This document shows, in pieces, positions 45,897-55,494 of a stretch of 64,000 nt of DNA. The position numbers and the translations under genes were made by a program. The notes beneath the pieces were generated by a model. The model did not search any database. It was not told the DNA's origin and was given only the letters and a program-made list of their open reading frames with translations. This stretch comes from Vreelandella zhanjiangensis DSM 21076 (GTDB lineage Bacteria; Pseudomonadota; Gammaproteobacteria; Pseudomonadales; Halomonadaceae): contig NZ_KB898652.1 in NCBI RefSeq assembly GCF_000377665.1, positions 186,001-250,000 of the forward strand, read 5' to 3'. Positions within the stretch are counted from its first letter, which is position 1. Each line of letters opens with the position of its first letter.

Positions 45897-46712
45897 CTAC
45901 CTGGCGGGCAGAGCGTGTTCCTCGATAAACTCGTTCAGCAACTTCTGCTGCTCGGCATTAAGCTCGCGCCCCTTTAATAAATCGGGACGACGCTGCCATG
46001 TGCGGCCTAAAGACTGCTTTAAGCGCCAGCGCTTGATGGCTGCATGATTACCGCTTAGCAGCACATCCGGCACGGTCTTCCCGTCGATGATTTCTGGACG
46101 GGTATAGTGCGGGCAGTCTAACAGACCGTCATTAAACGAGTCTTCGACAGCGGAATCCTGATGCCCCAAAACACCGGGAATCAGCCTTGCCGCTGCGTCA
46201 ATCAGCACCATGGCGGGCAGCTCACCGCCGCTCAACACATAGTCGCCAATCGACCATTCTTCATCAATGTCACTTTCTACCACACGCTCATCAATGCCTT
46301 CATAGCGCCCTGCCACCACCACGAGGGGGCCTGCAGCGGCTAACGCCTGAGCACCTTTTTGATCCAGCTTGCGCCCCTGGGGCGAAAGATAAATCACGGT
46401 AGGCTCCAGGCCAGTGGCTTGATGTGCCCGCTCGCGGGCATCGTGGATAGCGCCACGGAGTGTATCGACTTTCATCAACATACCCGGGCCACCGCCATAA
46501 GGACGGTCATCCACACTGCGATGGCGATCGGTGGCGTAATCCCGCGGGTTCCAGAACTCCAGGGCAATACGTTGCTTCTCAATCGCTCGACCTACTACGC
46601 CCTGCTGGGTGAGTGCATCGAACATTTCGGGAAACAACGACACCACACCGATCCACATTGCGGGCGTATCCAGGTTACTGCCAGAGCCCGGTGCTTGCGC
46701 ATCACAGGTCAT
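45897..46712 (-). CDS. trmD: tRNA (guanine37-N1)-methyltransferase TrmD
   Basis: About 271 residues. The family begins at [20 protein letters not shown], with [33 protein letters not shown] and [13 protein letters not shown] forming the trefoil-knot SAM site. It makes m1G37, which prevents +1 frameshifts. The start is uncertain: ATG 46712 gives an 18-residue extension; ATG 46658 gives the classic N-terminus; TTG 46724 would overlap the rimM stop. None has a strong ribosome binding site, so coupling to rimM is likely. Confidence 0.94.
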   Translation of the reverse strand: MTCDAQAPGSGSNLDTPAMWIGVVSLFPEMFDALTQQGVVGRAIEKQRIALEFWNPRDYATDRHRSVDDRPYGGGPGMLMKVDTLRGAIHDARERAHQATGLEPTVIYLSPQGRKLDQKGAQALAAAGPLVVVAGRYEGIDERVVESDIDEEWSIGDYVLSGGELPAMVLIDAAARLIPGVLGHQDSAVEDSFNDGLLDCPHYTRPEIIDGKTVPDVLLSGNHAAIKRWRLKQSLGRTWQRRPDLLKGRELNAEQQKLLNEFIEEHALPAR

Positions 46713-46720
46713 GTCACTGC

Positions 46721-47266
46721 TCAAAAGTCAGCATCCCAGTTAACGACCATACGGTCATCTTCCAGGCTGATTTCGACAATCACATCATCAGGCAGAAACG
46801 GTATCAACCGCTCGCGTTTGTCGATCGCGTCGTCATCGCCGCGAACCACCATGACATCGTTGGCGCCGGTTTCAAACAGATAGCTTATCCGTCCCAACCG
46901 CTCGCCGGCTTGAGTGAAAACAGCCAGGCCTTCAAGCTCATGCCAGTAATACTCATCGGCGGAAAGCTCAGGCAGTGCATCTTTAGGCAGTAAAATATCC
47001 GTCTGCGCCAGTGCTTCAGCGGCATTGCGGTCATCCACGCCCTTAAGCTGTACAACAAGACCTTTACCTTGCCGACGTCCCTGAACAATGGCCATTCGCG
47101 TCAGGGTTTCCCCTTTGCGCACCCACCATTCGGGGTAATCCAAAATGCTGTCCATGGGGCTGGTGTATGAATACACCTTGAGCCAGCCTTGCACCCCGTG
47201 AGGGCTGGTCAGCTTGCCTAACACCACATGCGTGTCGTCAGTATGGCTTGTTTCAAAACGCGTCAT
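46721..47266 (-). CDS. rimM: Ribosome maturation factor RimM
   Basis: 181 residues. N-terminal RimM domain ([20 protein letters not shown]) and C-terminal PRC-barrel ([39 protein letters not shown]). It binds S19 and helps 30S assembly. GAGG lies 6 bases before ATG 47266; an in-frame start at 47278 is less likely. Confidence 0.94.
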   Translation of the reverse strand: MTRFETSHTDDTHVVLGKLTSPHGVQGWLKVYSYTSPMDSILDYPEWWVRKGETLTRMAIVQGRRQGKGLVVQLKGVDDRNAAEALAQTDILLPKDALPELSADEYYWHELEGLAVFTQAGERLGRISYLFETGANDVMVVRGDDDAIDKRERLIPFLPDDVIVEISLEDDRMVVNWDADF

Positions 47267-47311
47267 CGACGACCTCAACGTACAGCAGTCCAGATTCTAC
47301 CGTGAACAGAC

Positions 47312-47560
47312 TTATGCCTGTTTACGCGCTTCTTTAACCAGCTCAGCAACACGACCAGACAGCTGGGCGCCTTGGCTCTGCCAGTGAGTAACACGCTCTA
47401 GATCAACGCGCAGACGCTCTTCCTGACCACGGGCAACCGGGTTGAAAAAGCCAATACGCTCGATGAAACGGCCGTCACGGGCGTTACGCGAGTCGGTAAC
47501 AGTCAGGTGGTAAAAGGGACGCTTCTTGGCGCCACCACGTGCCAAACGAATGGTAACCAT
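47312..47560 (-). CDS. rpsP: 30S ribosomal protein S16
   Basis: 82 residues, normal size. [20 protein letters not shown] followed by [14 protein letters not shown] is the S16 signature. AAGGA precedes the ATG. First gene of the operon; its promoter should be in 47561-47835. Confidence 0.96.
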   Translation of the reverse strand: MVTIRLARGGAKKRPFYHLTVTDSRNARDGRFIERIGFFNPVARGQEERLRVDLERVTHWQSQGAQLSGRVAELVKEARKQA

Positions 47561-47835
47561 ACGATAACTATCCTTCGGTTGAGGTTACGAGAGTGGAAAA
47601 TAGCGCAAACCGCCACCAGAACACTCATCATACTGTTTTCTTGATACGCCGCTCACTCAAAGATAAGTGCCTGCTTTGTATCATTTTAAGGCCTTCACGA
47701 CCGGATATGACGGCAATGCTTGCGCATATTTTGCCAACACCCACGCATGAAGAGGCCGCATTCTACGCAAATGCGCCCGGATTGGAAAGCCTGACAGCCA
47801 GAAAACTCACAATACGTCAACCACTGCATTGGCGG

Positions 47836-48825
47836 CTAAGCGCTAACACGCTCAACAAGCGTGACGCCAACTCTTACGATCTGCGTGGCGCGCGTGGGCA
47901 TCTGCACTCTTGCTTCAAGCAGGCGTAGTGCTTCAAGGGCCGTTTCCTGTACCGGATTACGCACCGTCGTTAAAGGGCAGCGCCCCCAGGCGGCACTCGG
48001 AACATCATCAAATCCGGTGACCGCTATCTCATCCGGCACCTGAATACCGCGCTGCGCGGCGGCTTCGATAACGCCCAGCGCCATGGCATCGTTGGCGCAG
48101 ATAATCGCATCCAACGCCTGCCCGGCATCCAGCAGCGCCAGCCCCTCATTCAACCCACTGTGTAGCGAAAAATCTCCCCGGTGCACAGCAAGTAACGCCA
48201 GGCCGTGATGGCTCAGCGCCTGCTCGACGCCCCGCCGGCGCTCCTGATCAGAAAATGTGTCCTCAGTGCCGCCCAGCCAGGCAATCCGCCGGCGCCCCTG
48301 CTGAACCAGCCGATTCACCAGCAACTGCATACCTTTTATATTGTCGCAGCACACGGCATCCACCCCACTGCTTTCCAGCACGCGCCCAATCAATACCAGC
48401 GGTGCGCCTGAGGCCCGGCAGCGGTCAGCGATCTCGCGGCTGACCGAGCCTGCCGCCACAATAGCGCCCTCTACCTGATAGGCCAGCGCATGGTCGATCA
48501 TCTCGGTGACGTTACCGCCGCGCAGCGCTGGCAATAGTAGCGGCTGATAGCCACGGGAGCTGAGTTCAAACACCAAATGCTCAAGTAGCCAGGCCTCATA
48601 AGGACGCGATATCTCTCCGGCCACCACCGCAATCAAGCCGGTGCTACGCCCCGTCAATCCCCGGGCAATGAGATTGGGTCGATAACCCAGCGCTTGGGCC
48701 ACAGCCAGAACGTGTTCGCGCTTTTTTGCCGACACCGACGCCCCAGGTGTAAACGCACGAGAGACCATGGCGCGCGAGACGCCTGCCGCCCGGGCAACAT
48801 CATCGGCGGTTACACGTACCGACAT
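47836..48825 (-). CDS. LacI-family transcriptional regulator
   Basis: 329 residues. N-terminal LacI helix-turn-helix VTADDVARAAGVSRAMVSRA with the hinge LGYRPNLIARGLTGRSTG, then a periplasmic-binding-protein-like ligand domain (LIAVVAGEISRPYEAWLLEH, AIICANDAMALGVIEAAAQR, VTGFDDVPSAAW). It is divergent from the ABC importer at 49036-53781, and the shared gap holds two CG-centred palindromes of LacI type, so it very probably controls that operon and itself. Confidence 0.9.
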   Translation of the reverse strand: MSVRVTADDVARAAGVSRAMVSRAFTPGASVSAKKREHVLAVAQALGYRPNLIARGLTGRSTGLIAVVAGEISRPYEAWLLEHLVFELSSRGYQPLLLPALRGGNVTEMIDHALAYQVEGAIVAAGSVSREIADRCRASGAPLVLIGRVLESSGVDAVCCDNIKGMQLLVNRLVQQGRRRIAWLGGTEDTFSDQERRRGVEQALSHHGLALLAVHRGDFSLHSGLNEGLALLDAGQALDAIICANDAMALGVIEAAAQRGIQVPDEIAVTGFDDVPSAAWGRCPLTTVRNPVQETALEALRLLEARVQMPTRATQIVRVGVTLVERVSA

Positions 48826-48908
48826 GCGTCAGCGCCCCTGGTGTTTTTCAACATGATGACCGCTCAATCAGCAAGATAACCCCGCCATCCTAGCACCCCC
48901 CAGCCGCC

Positions 48909-48924
48909 TTTGAAGCGTTTTAAA
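48909..48924. promoter_or_regulatory. Putative LacI-family operator O1
   Basis: TTTGAAGCGTTTTAAA, a palindrome (two mismatches per half) centred on CG between 48916 and 48917, like LacI/PurR/CcpA operators. Confidence 0.55.
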
Positions 48925-48974
48925 AAGTACATCAAAGCGTCATGAACACCTCTTAAGATCATCGTATTGAAATT

Positions 48975-48990
48975 TTGCACGCGCTTTCAA
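48975..48990. promoter_or_regulatory. Putative LacI-family operator O2
   Basis: TTGCACGCGCTTTCAA, an imperfect palindrome centred on CG, 66 bases from O1 (about six helical turns) and about 46 bases before the ABC operon start. Confidence 0.55.
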
Positions 48991-49035
48991 AAAGTACGCC
49001 CGCATGCAGTTTTCTCTCTTTTACGGAGCCCGAGA

Positions 49036-50076
49036 ATGAGTACCGAGGCGTTAACCCTCAATGACGTGACGATTGATCTCAGGCAGAAACGCATCCTGGA
49101 AAACATCCACCTTGATGTCGCGCCCGGGAGCTTTACCTGCCTGCTGGGCCCTTCCGGCTGCGGAAAAACGACGCTGCTGCGCGCCATTGCCGGTTTTACG
49201 CCCCTGAGCCGTGGCGATATTCGTTTGGGCAGGCGATCCATCACCCATCTGCCGCCTGAAAAGCGCCAGACCGCGATGGTGTTTCAGTCCTACGCGCTAT
49301 GGCCGCATATGAGCGTGGGTGAAAACCTTGGCTACCCGCTGAAACTGCGCGGCGTCCCTCGTGAGGAGCGCGTCCGAAAAGTAGCCGCCATGCTGGAGCG
49401 CATGGAGCTTGGCGGTTTTGAAAGCCGTACGGTCACTCAACTCTCCGGCGGGCAGCGCCAGCGTATTGCTCTGGGGCGTGCGCTAATTATCGACCCACCT
49501 TTATTACTGCTTGATGAGCCACTTTCCAACCTGGACGCCGCGATTCGGCGCAGCCTGCGCAGCGAACTGCGTCGTCTGCAGAAGTCACTAGGCATCACCA
49601 CCATCATGGTGACTCACGACCAGGAAGAAGCGCTCCAAATGGCCGACCAGATCGTCCTGATGCGCGGGGGCCATATCGTTCAGGTAGCGCCGCCCCAAAC
49701 GCTTTACCACCAGCCGGCTGACTTGGCCGCCGCTCGCTTTTTGGGTGTGGATAACACCGTTACTCGGCAAACGTCAGACCCCGCGATGGCCTCTGCTGCC
49801 ACCACATTTGGCTTTCGTACGCGCGACGCCTTGATCAACGCCCCCCAGCATCCTGCAATGCTGACGCGCAAAGGGCGGGTCACTGAGTGCGTTTATACCG
49901 GCGATGGCTATCAGGTATCGCTTTCCACCGAGCGGGCTGAGCTTTGTGCCACGTCGGCCACTCCTATTGCTCCGGGTACCTTTGCCGTTGTTCAGGTACC
50001 GCAATCGGCCCTGATCCCCTTTGGGCCGGATGATCGGCATCTGCCGCCACTTGATCGACAAGAGGATATTGCATGA
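49036..50076 (+). CDS. ABC importer ATP-binding protein (spermidine/iron/phosphonate-type)
   Basis: 346 residues. Walker A LGPSGCGKTTLLRAIAG, Q-loop VFQSYALWPHM, signature TQLSGGQRQRIALGRA, Walker B LLLLDEPLSNLD, H-loop VTHDQEEAL. A C-terminal TOBE-type regulatory domain (about 240-346) follows. Family: PotA/FbpC/UgpC-like importer ATPases. ATG 49036 has GGAG upstream; the frame opens earlier without homology. It overlaps the next gene by ATGA. Confidence 0.9.
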   Translation: MSTEALTLNDVTIDLRQKRILENIHLDVAPGSFTCLLGPSGCGKTTLLRAIAGFTPLSRGDIRLGRRSITHLPPEKRQTAMVFQSYALWPHMSVGENLGYPLKLRGVPREERVRKVAAMLERMELGGFESRTVTQLSGGQRQRIALGRALIIDPPLLLLDEPLSNLDAAIRRSLRSELRRLQKSLGITTIMVTHDQEEALQMADQIVLMRGGHIVQVAPPQTLYHQPADLAAARFLGVDNTVTRQTSDPAMASAATTFGFRTRDALINAPQHPAMLTRKGRVTECVYTGDGYQVSLSTERAELCATSATPIAPGTFAVVQVPQSALIPFGPDDRHLPPLDRQEDIA

Positions 50077-51206
50077 AACCCTTCGCCCTTACGCTTAGCC
50101 TGATTGCCAGCGCCATGTCGGCACCTACCATGGCCGCCACAACGCTTAACGTGTTTACGGCAGGCGATGACAACATGGTCGAGTACATCAATGAGTTTCT
50201 CGCCCCACGCTTTGAAGCCATGCATCCGGATGTCAGCGTCCGTGCCATGGGCACCGGCCCCGGTGATGCGGGTAGTCAGGCTATTTACGAAACCCTAAGC
50301 GCTCAGCGTGATAAAGAGACGTGGGGAGTGGACGTTGCCGTTATCCACCAGCGCATGGCCGGGCAGATGGTAGAAGAAGGCCTGCTAAGCACCTATACCG
50401 ATACGCTTGAAACCGGCGATTTGGTCAGCGCGGCTAGCGCGCGCAGTGCGCTGGGCGTCGATGTCGAAGGCTACGTGATGCCGATGTTTCAGAGCCAGAT
50501 TGCCATCGCCTACAACCCGGCACTTTTAGAACAGCCACCGGAAAGCTACGCAGCGCTTGCCGACTGGGTTGAGGAGAACCCCGGCCAGTTTGGCTATAAC
50601 GGCATTACCGGCGGTATGGCAGGCGTAGGCTTTGTCTTCGGCTGGATGTACGCCTTTACCGACATGGCCGACACGCTGCAAAACGGCCCTTGGGAAGAGG
50701 ACGCCCCTGAGCGGTGGCCAACGGCGCTTGACCAACTGCGCACCTTTAACCAGCACGTCACTCTGACACCCGGCAATGCAGGCACCATGGATGCCATGAA
50801 CCGCGGCGAAATCGCCATGGGGCCGGTGTGGATGGACATGTACTACACCTGGATGGCCGATGGTCGCCTCAACCCCGACTTCCGCCTGCTGCTGCTCGAC
50901 CCCGGCATGCCCGGCCAGCCGATGTACTACGCGATCCCTGAGCGCGCAGAGCATGCTGAACTGGCGGCTGAGTTCATTGCCCTGGCAACGAGCCCTGAGG
51001 TACAGGCTGAAGGTATTGTCGGCACGTTTAACTGGTTCCCCGGCATTGACGCTGAACACGTTCGCAGTGAACTAAGTGATGAACAGTGGGCGCAGCTCTA
51101 TGCCGACGTATCGCCAGAGACGCTTGCCGAGCGCGGCCGCTCCATGCCGCAAGCCGACTACTTCCGCGCCATTCTCGAAGCTTATGAAAGCCACGTCAGC
51201 CGCTAA
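50073..51206 (+). CDS. ABC importer periplasmic solute-binding protein
   Basis: 377 residues. Signal peptide FALTLSLIASAMSAPTMAA; the mature chain begins TTLNVFTAGDDNMVEYINEF, a type 2 binding protein (SBP_bac_1/PotD/AfuA-like). Later segments: MFQSQIAIAYNPALLEQPP, GEIAMGPVWMDMYYTWMAD, and MYYAIPERAEHAELAAEFIA. The ligand cannot be read from sequence. Genes before and after supply the rest of the importer; a phosphodiester or polyol phosphate ligand is suggested by the phosphoesterase at the operon end. Confidence 0.87.
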   Translation: MKPFALTLSLIASAMSAPTMAATTLNVFTAGDDNMVEYINEFLAPRFEAMHPDVSVRAMGTGPGDAGSQAIYETLSAQRDKETWGVDVAVIHQRMAGQMVEEGLLSTYTDTLETGDLVSAASARSALGVDVEGYVMPMFQSQIAIAYNPALLEQPPESYAALADWVEENPGQFGYNGITGGMAGVGFVFGWMYAFTDMADTLQNGPWEEDAPERWPTALDQLRTFNQHVTLTPGNAGTMDAMNRGEIAMGPVWMDMYYTWMADGRLNPDFRLLLLDPGMPGQPMYYAIPERAEHAELAAEFIALATSPEVQAEGIVGTFNWFPGIDAEHVRSELSDEQWAQLYADVSPETLAERGRSMPQADYFRAILEAYESHVSR

Positions 51207-51292
51207 ACGCTGGATGATCAGGCGCTCGATGATGACGCTTTTATGATCACTACCTGGGGGCCTTCACGCCCCCTTCACTGTGGAAAGCGTTT

Positions 51293-52174
51293 ATGACGAC
51301 TTCGCCCTCCCCCACCTATTCCATGGCGATGCCTGGCAAGCGGTTCCCGCGAATAAGTCTGGGTATCTTGCTGGTTCTGCCTGCGCTAACCGCGATTACA
51401 CTGCTCTATGCGCTACCCTTGTTACGCTCGCTGGTGACGGCTTTTCGTGACAACGATGGCGGCTGGACCACCGACCACCTCGTTCGCGCGTTTTCGCTGT
51501 ATGGCCGCGACGTGTTGTTCTCTATCGGCGTCGTATCGGCAGCACTTGTGCTTATTGCCGTTATCTCCATTGCGATTGCAGGTTATCTGGTACTGGGCAC
51601 CACGCCCTGGGCCGTTCGCTTTTTGCGCTGGCTCTACCGCTGGCCGCTGTTTATTCCGTTTGTAGTGAGCGGTCAGATTGCCCGCTCGTTTTTATCGACC
51701 AACGGCATGATGAACGGCGTCCTGATCGAAACAGGCCTGATGATGTCCGAGAGTGCGCAGAGCTTTCTGGATTGGCGAGGATTAGTGCTGACCTTTGCCT
51801 GGAAACAGATTCCGTTTGTGACGCTTCTGCTGGCCGGTGCCATGGCCGCGATTGACCGCAGCCATATCGAGGCTGCCCGCAATATGGGCGCCAGCCGCCT
51901 GCGCTGCCTTTTCGGTATTATCCTGCCTCAGGCAGCGCCCACACTCTGGGTCGGGCTGATTCTTTCGCTGGTGGCCATGCTTTCGGTCCTCTCGGTACCG
52001 ATGATGCTGATTGCCGGCAACCCCACCATGATGACGTCAATGATGGCCCATCGAATCACTTACTACGGTGACTACGGCGTCGCCAATGCACTGGGGCTGT
52101 TCTCTTACGCCCTGACGGCGGTAACTGCTTGGATCTATTTGCGTTTGACACTGCGCCGTGAGGTGGCCTCATGA
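51293..52174 (+). CDS. ABC importer permease 1
   Basis: 293 residues with six predicted membrane helices. The EAA loop (coupling helix) is AIDRSHIEAARNMGASRLRC followed by LFGIILPQAAP. It belongs to the binding-protein-dependent transport inner membrane family. It follows the binding protein after 86 bases and overlaps permease 2 by ATGA. Confidence 0.9.
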   Translation: MTTSPSPTYSMAMPGKRFPRISLGILLVLPALTAITLLYALPLLRSLVTAFRDNDGGWTTDHLVRAFSLYGRDVLFSIGVVSAALVLIAVISIAIAGYLVLGTTPWAVRFLRWLYRWPLFIPFVVSGQIARSFLSTNGMMNGVLIETGLMMSESAQSFLDWRGLVLTFAWKQIPFVTLLLAGAMAAIDRSHIEAARNMGASRLRCLFGIILPQAAPTLWVGLILSLVAMLSVLSVPMMLIAGNPTMMTSMMAHRITYYGDYGVANALGLFSYALTAVTAWIYLRLTLRREVAS

Positions 52175-52983
52175 ATATCACCCGCGTACTTTCGCCGATA
52201 GGGCTTGGCCTTTTACTGGGCGTGGTCGCCTTTATTGTTTTCGGGCCGCTGTTGAATCTTGCTCTTTGGGCCTTTGCCGAGCAGTGGTTCTACCCAAATC
52301 GACTGCCAACCGGCTGGGGCTTTTCCTTTTGGGAGCGCGTGTTTCGCCCGCGTGCAGGGGCCTGGACATCGCTTTTTAATACCGTACTGGTTGCCTTTTC
52401 CGCCGTCATACTTTCAATGGCGCTGGCCATTCCTGCAGGTTACGCCCTAGCGCGTCAGGCATTACCCGCGCGCAACGTAATTATGCTGCTGTTTTTACTG
52501 CCTCAGGCATTTCCCAATCTGCCGATTTTCGTCAATATCGCCGCCATTTTTTATCAGTGGGGGCTTAACGGCACGTTAATCGGCGTGGTGCTGGTGCACT
52601 CACTGCCGGGCCTGGTGTATGCCGTGTGGATCGCAACCGCCGCGTTTTCTACCGTGGACCGTTCGCTGGAAGAAGCCGCCCGTAATCTGGGCGCCTCTCC
52701 GCTGCGTACGTTTATCGGCATCACCATGCCCCAGGCCCTGCCTGGCCTGCTTGCCGCGTCCATCTTCGTGTTTCTCGACAGTATTGATGAGTTCACCGGC
52801 ACGTTTTTTGTCGGCGCGCCGGAAATCACCACGCTGCCGCTTTTGATGTTTAACGCCTCCATGGGCGGCAACTATCAGGTGGCGGCCATTACTGCGCTGA
52901 TTCTGCTGATCCCGTCGGTCGGCTTCATGCTGGTCATCGAGCGTTTTCTAAAAGCCGATGTCCTGTCACGCGTGGGCCGTTAA
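52171..52983 (+). CDS. ABC importer permease 2
   Basis: 270 residues with six predicted membrane helices. EAA loop: TVDRSLEEAARNLGASPLRT followed by FIGITMPQALPG. It pairs with permease 1 to form the channel. Confidence 0.9.
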   Translation: MNITRVLSPIGLGLLLGVVAFIVFGPLLNLALWAFAEQWFYPNRLPTGWGFSFWERVFRPRAGAWTSLFNTVLVAFSAVILSMALAIPAGYALARQALPARNVIMLLFLLPQAFPNLPIFVNIAAIFYQWGLNGTLIGVVLVHSLPGLVYAVWIATAAFSTVDRSLEEAARNLGASPLRTFIGITMPQALPGLLAASIFVFLDSIDEFTGTFFVGAPEITTLPLLMFNASMGGNYQVAAITALILLIPSVGFMLVIERFLKADVLSRVGR

Positions 52984-53013
52984 CGGCCCGCGTCACGTTA
53001 TCGAGTTCTTTAC

Positions 53014-53781
53014 ATGCTGATTGCCCATTTATCTGACCTTCATGTGTTTACTACGCAGTCTGAAACCGGCGAGTCCCGTGCGGATATCGCCCACGCGGTT
53101 GAGCGTATCGTGAGCGACCTGGTATCGCTTAGCCCACTGCCCGATCTTGTTGTGATCAGTGGTGACCTGGCCGACGGCGGGACCGAAGACGACTACCAGC
53201 TGATTCGCCGCTTACTGGCGCCACTGGCAATGCCCATTCTGGCTGTGCCGGGCAACCACGACCGGCGTGAAGCCATGCATGCAGTACTGGGTGACCGACT
53301 TTCGGGCTTGCAGCCAGGGAAATTTCTGCACTCCCGTGTGGAGGCAGACGGTGTCACGTTACTGGGCCTGGATTCAATTATTGTTGGCAAACCCCAGGGC
53401 GCGCTATGCAGCGAACGCTTGGATTGGCTGGAAAATCAGCTTGGCTACACCCAGCCTCTAACGTTTCTGGTGATGCATCACCCACCCTTTATGACGGGCA
53501 ATCCTCACTGGGATGACTACAGCCTGATTGAGGGCCGAGAGCGCTTTGAAGCTATTATCAGCGCGTCTCCCAAACGCATTCTATGCGGACATATTCATCA
53601 GCCTTTCCACACTCTGTGGGGGCAACACTACAGCGCCATTGCGGGCAGCCCTGCGTTTCAATACAACCTGGTGCCAGGCAGTCAGGCGAAGCCGACACTC
53701 GGCAATGTGCCTTACAGCTATCCGCTACATGACTGCCAACCAGATGGCAGCGTTCTGGTTCACCTGCGCCATATAACTTAA
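53014..53781 (+). CDS. GpdQ-like cytoplasmic metallophosphoesterase
   Basis: 255 residues, calcineurin-like class III phosphodiesterase. Metal ligands fall in the order and spacing of GpdQ/Rv0805: D8 and H10 (LSDLHVF), D51 (SGDLADGG), N81-H82 (PGNHDRRE), H155/H156 (VMHHPP), H193 and H195 (CGHIHQPF). No signal peptide, so it acts in the cytoplasm. GpdQ hydrolyses glycerophosphodiesters and other phosphodiesters; CpdA-type cAMP hydrolysis is the main alternative. It is 30 bases after permease 2 and before the terminator, so it belongs to the importer operon. Confidence 0.88.
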   Translation: MLIAHLSDLHVFTTQSETGESRADIAHAVERIVSDLVSLSPLPDLVVISGDLADGGTEDDYQLIRRLLAPLAMPILAVPGNHDRREAMHAVLGDRLSGLQPGKFLHSRVEADGVTLLGLDSIIVGKPQGALCSERLDWLENQLGYTQPLTFLVMHHPPFMTGNPHWDDYSLIEGRERFEAIISASPKRILCGHIHQPFHTLWGQHYSAIAGSPAFQYNLVPGSQAKPTLGNVPYSYPLHDCQPDGSVLVHLRHIT

Positions 53782-53808
53782 AAGCCAGCACCGAAGGGTG
53801 CTGGCTTT
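53781..53808 (+). terminator. Terminator of the ABC-phosphoesterase operon
   Basis: Perfect 12-bp stem AAAGCCAGCACC/GGTGCTGGCTTT with the stable GAAG loop. Confidence 0.85.
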
Positions 53809-53816
53809 CAAAGCGT

Positions 53817-53837
53817 GCGGGCCTTTGATTGGCCCGC
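53817..53837 (-). terminator. Possible terminator of ffh
   Basis: Stem GCGGGCC/GGCCCGC with a 7-base loop, 22 bases past the ffh stop on its strand. Confidence 0.55.
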
Positions 53838-53858
53838 CATCAGGGTTTAAGCGTGCGC

Positions 53859-55283
53859 TTAGCGCCAGGGCAGGCCACCGGGGCCACCCATACCGCCGCC
53901 ACCCATGCCGCCCATTCCACCAGGGCCGCCGGGACCACCGCCGCCCATCATGCCGGACATGCCGCGCATCATTTTCTGCATGCCGCCTTTCTTGCCCGCT
54001 TTCTTCATCATCTTCTGCATCTGCTTATGCTGCTTGAGCAGACGGTTCAGATCCGGCACTTGCAGGCCGGCACCCGCCGCGATCCGGCGCTTGCGCGACC
54101 CGTTGATCAGATCCGGCGTGCGACGCTCTTTGGGGGTCATGGAGTTGATCAGCGCTTCAAGCTTGCCAAGCTCCTTTTCAGGGCCAGGGCCTTGGGCCAT
54201 TTCCGCCATTTGCCCCATGCCGGGCAGTTTGCCCAGAAGGCCACCCATACCACCCATCTTTTTGAGCTGCTGGAGCTGGTCACGGAAGTCTTCCAGATCA
54301 AAGCCATCGCCTTTTTTGACCTTGCTGGCAAGCTTGGCGGCTTTGTCTTTATCGACCGTGCGCTCGGCTTCCTCGATCAGCGACAGCATGTCGCCCATAC
54401 CAAGGATGCGTGATGCAACACGATCCGGGTGGAAAGGCTCCAGGGCGTCGACTTTCTCGCCCACACCCATAAACTTGATGGGTTTGCCGGTAATATGGCG
54501 CACGGACAGCGCCGCACCACCACGCGCATCACCGTCGGCCTTGGTCAAGATAACCCCGGTCAGCGGCAGCGCATCGTGGAACGCTTTTGCAGTATTAACC
54601 GCATCCTGGCCGGTCATCGCATCGACGACAAACAGCGTCTCTTGCGGTGAGATCGCCTTATGCAGCGCCTGGATCTCCGCCATCATGGCTTCATCGATCG
54701 CCAAGCGACCGGCGGTATCTACCAGCACCACATCGTGGAACTGGATTTTGGCGTGTTTGATCGCCGCTTCGGCAATATCAACCGGCTTCTGGTCCGAGCG
54801 CGAGGGGAAGAAGTCGACTTCAACCTCTTTGGCCAGCGTCTCCAACTGATCAATGGCCGCCGGACGATAGACGTCGGCCGAGACCACGAGAACCTTTTTC
54901 TTCTCGCGCTCGCGCAGGTAGCGGGCCAGCTTGGCAACGGAGGTGGTTTTACCCGCCCCCTGCAAACCGGCCATCAGCACGACCGCCGGAGAGCCTTTCA
55001 GGGTCAGGCCTTCATTGGCCTCGCCCATAATAGCTTCCAGCTCCTGCTGAACGATTTTGACGAACTGCTGGCCCGGTGACAGGCTTTTGGACACTTCCTG
55101 GCCAACCGCCCGCTCGCGCACACGCTCGATAAAGGCTTTGACGACCGGCAGCGCCACGTCAGCTTCGAGCAGCGCTTTGCGTACTTCGCGCAGGGTGTCT
55201 TTAATATTGTCGTCGGTCAGGCGTGCCTGACCTTTGATCGACTTCAACGTCTGGGAAAGACGCTCACTGAGATTCTGGAACAT
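53859..55283 (-). CDS. ffh: Signal recognition particle protein Ffh (SRP54)
   Basis: 474 residues. NG domain with GLQGAGKTTSVAKLARYL (G1), DTAGRLAIDEAMMAE (G3), TKADGDARGGAALS (G4). The Met-rich M domain (about 320-440) carries the signal-peptide groove and the 4.5S RNA-binding RIAAGAGLQVPDLNRLLKQ. The last 40 residues are a Gly/Met/Pro-rich tail ending GGLPWR, longer than in Escherichia coli. It targets membrane proteins to FtsY. Divergent from ypjD, as usual. Confidence 0.96.
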   Translation of the reverse strand: MFQNLSERLSQTLKSIKGQARLTDDNIKDTLREVRKALLEADVALPVVKAFIERVRERAVGQEVSKSLSPGQQFVKIVQQELEAIMGEANEGLTLKGSPAVVLMAGLQGAGKTTSVAKLARYLREREKKKVLVVSADVYRPAAIDQLETLAKEVEVDFFPSRSDQKPVDIAEAAIKHAKIQFHDVVLVDTAGRLAIDEAMMAEIQALHKAISPQETLFVVDAMTGQDAVNTAKAFHDALPLTGVILTKADGDARGGAALSVRHITGKPIKFMGVGEKVDALEPFHPDRVASRILGMGDMLSLIEEAERTVDKDKAAKLASKVKKGDGFDLEDFRDQLQQLKKMGGMGGLLGKLPGMGQMAEMAQGPGPEKELGKLEALINSMTPKERRTPDLINGSRKRRIAAGAGLQVPDLNRLLKQHKQMQKMMKKAGKKGGMQKMMRGMSGMMGGGGPGGPGGMGGMGGGGMGGPGGLPWR

Positions 55284-55494
55284 GGGGCCTCTCTGCCTCC
55301 GTCGCTGTCGCCGGGCGCCTACGGCCCTGGACTGATGTGCATGGATTATACGCGCTCATGCCTTGAGTCTCCATGGCTGTCCGCGCTGACTAACGATGGC
55401 TGTGCGATACGGTTTCGATTGGTTATAGTAGTCAGTACACTTTAGTTCGACTGTTTTTCACTGCAACGCGCGAAACGCGCGCACGGATAGCATC

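Noticed and set aside
47561-47835. Plus-strand open frame between rpsP and the LacI gene
   Set aside because: No homology, no good ribosome binding site; the gap must hold the rpsP promoter and overlaps the LacI gene end.
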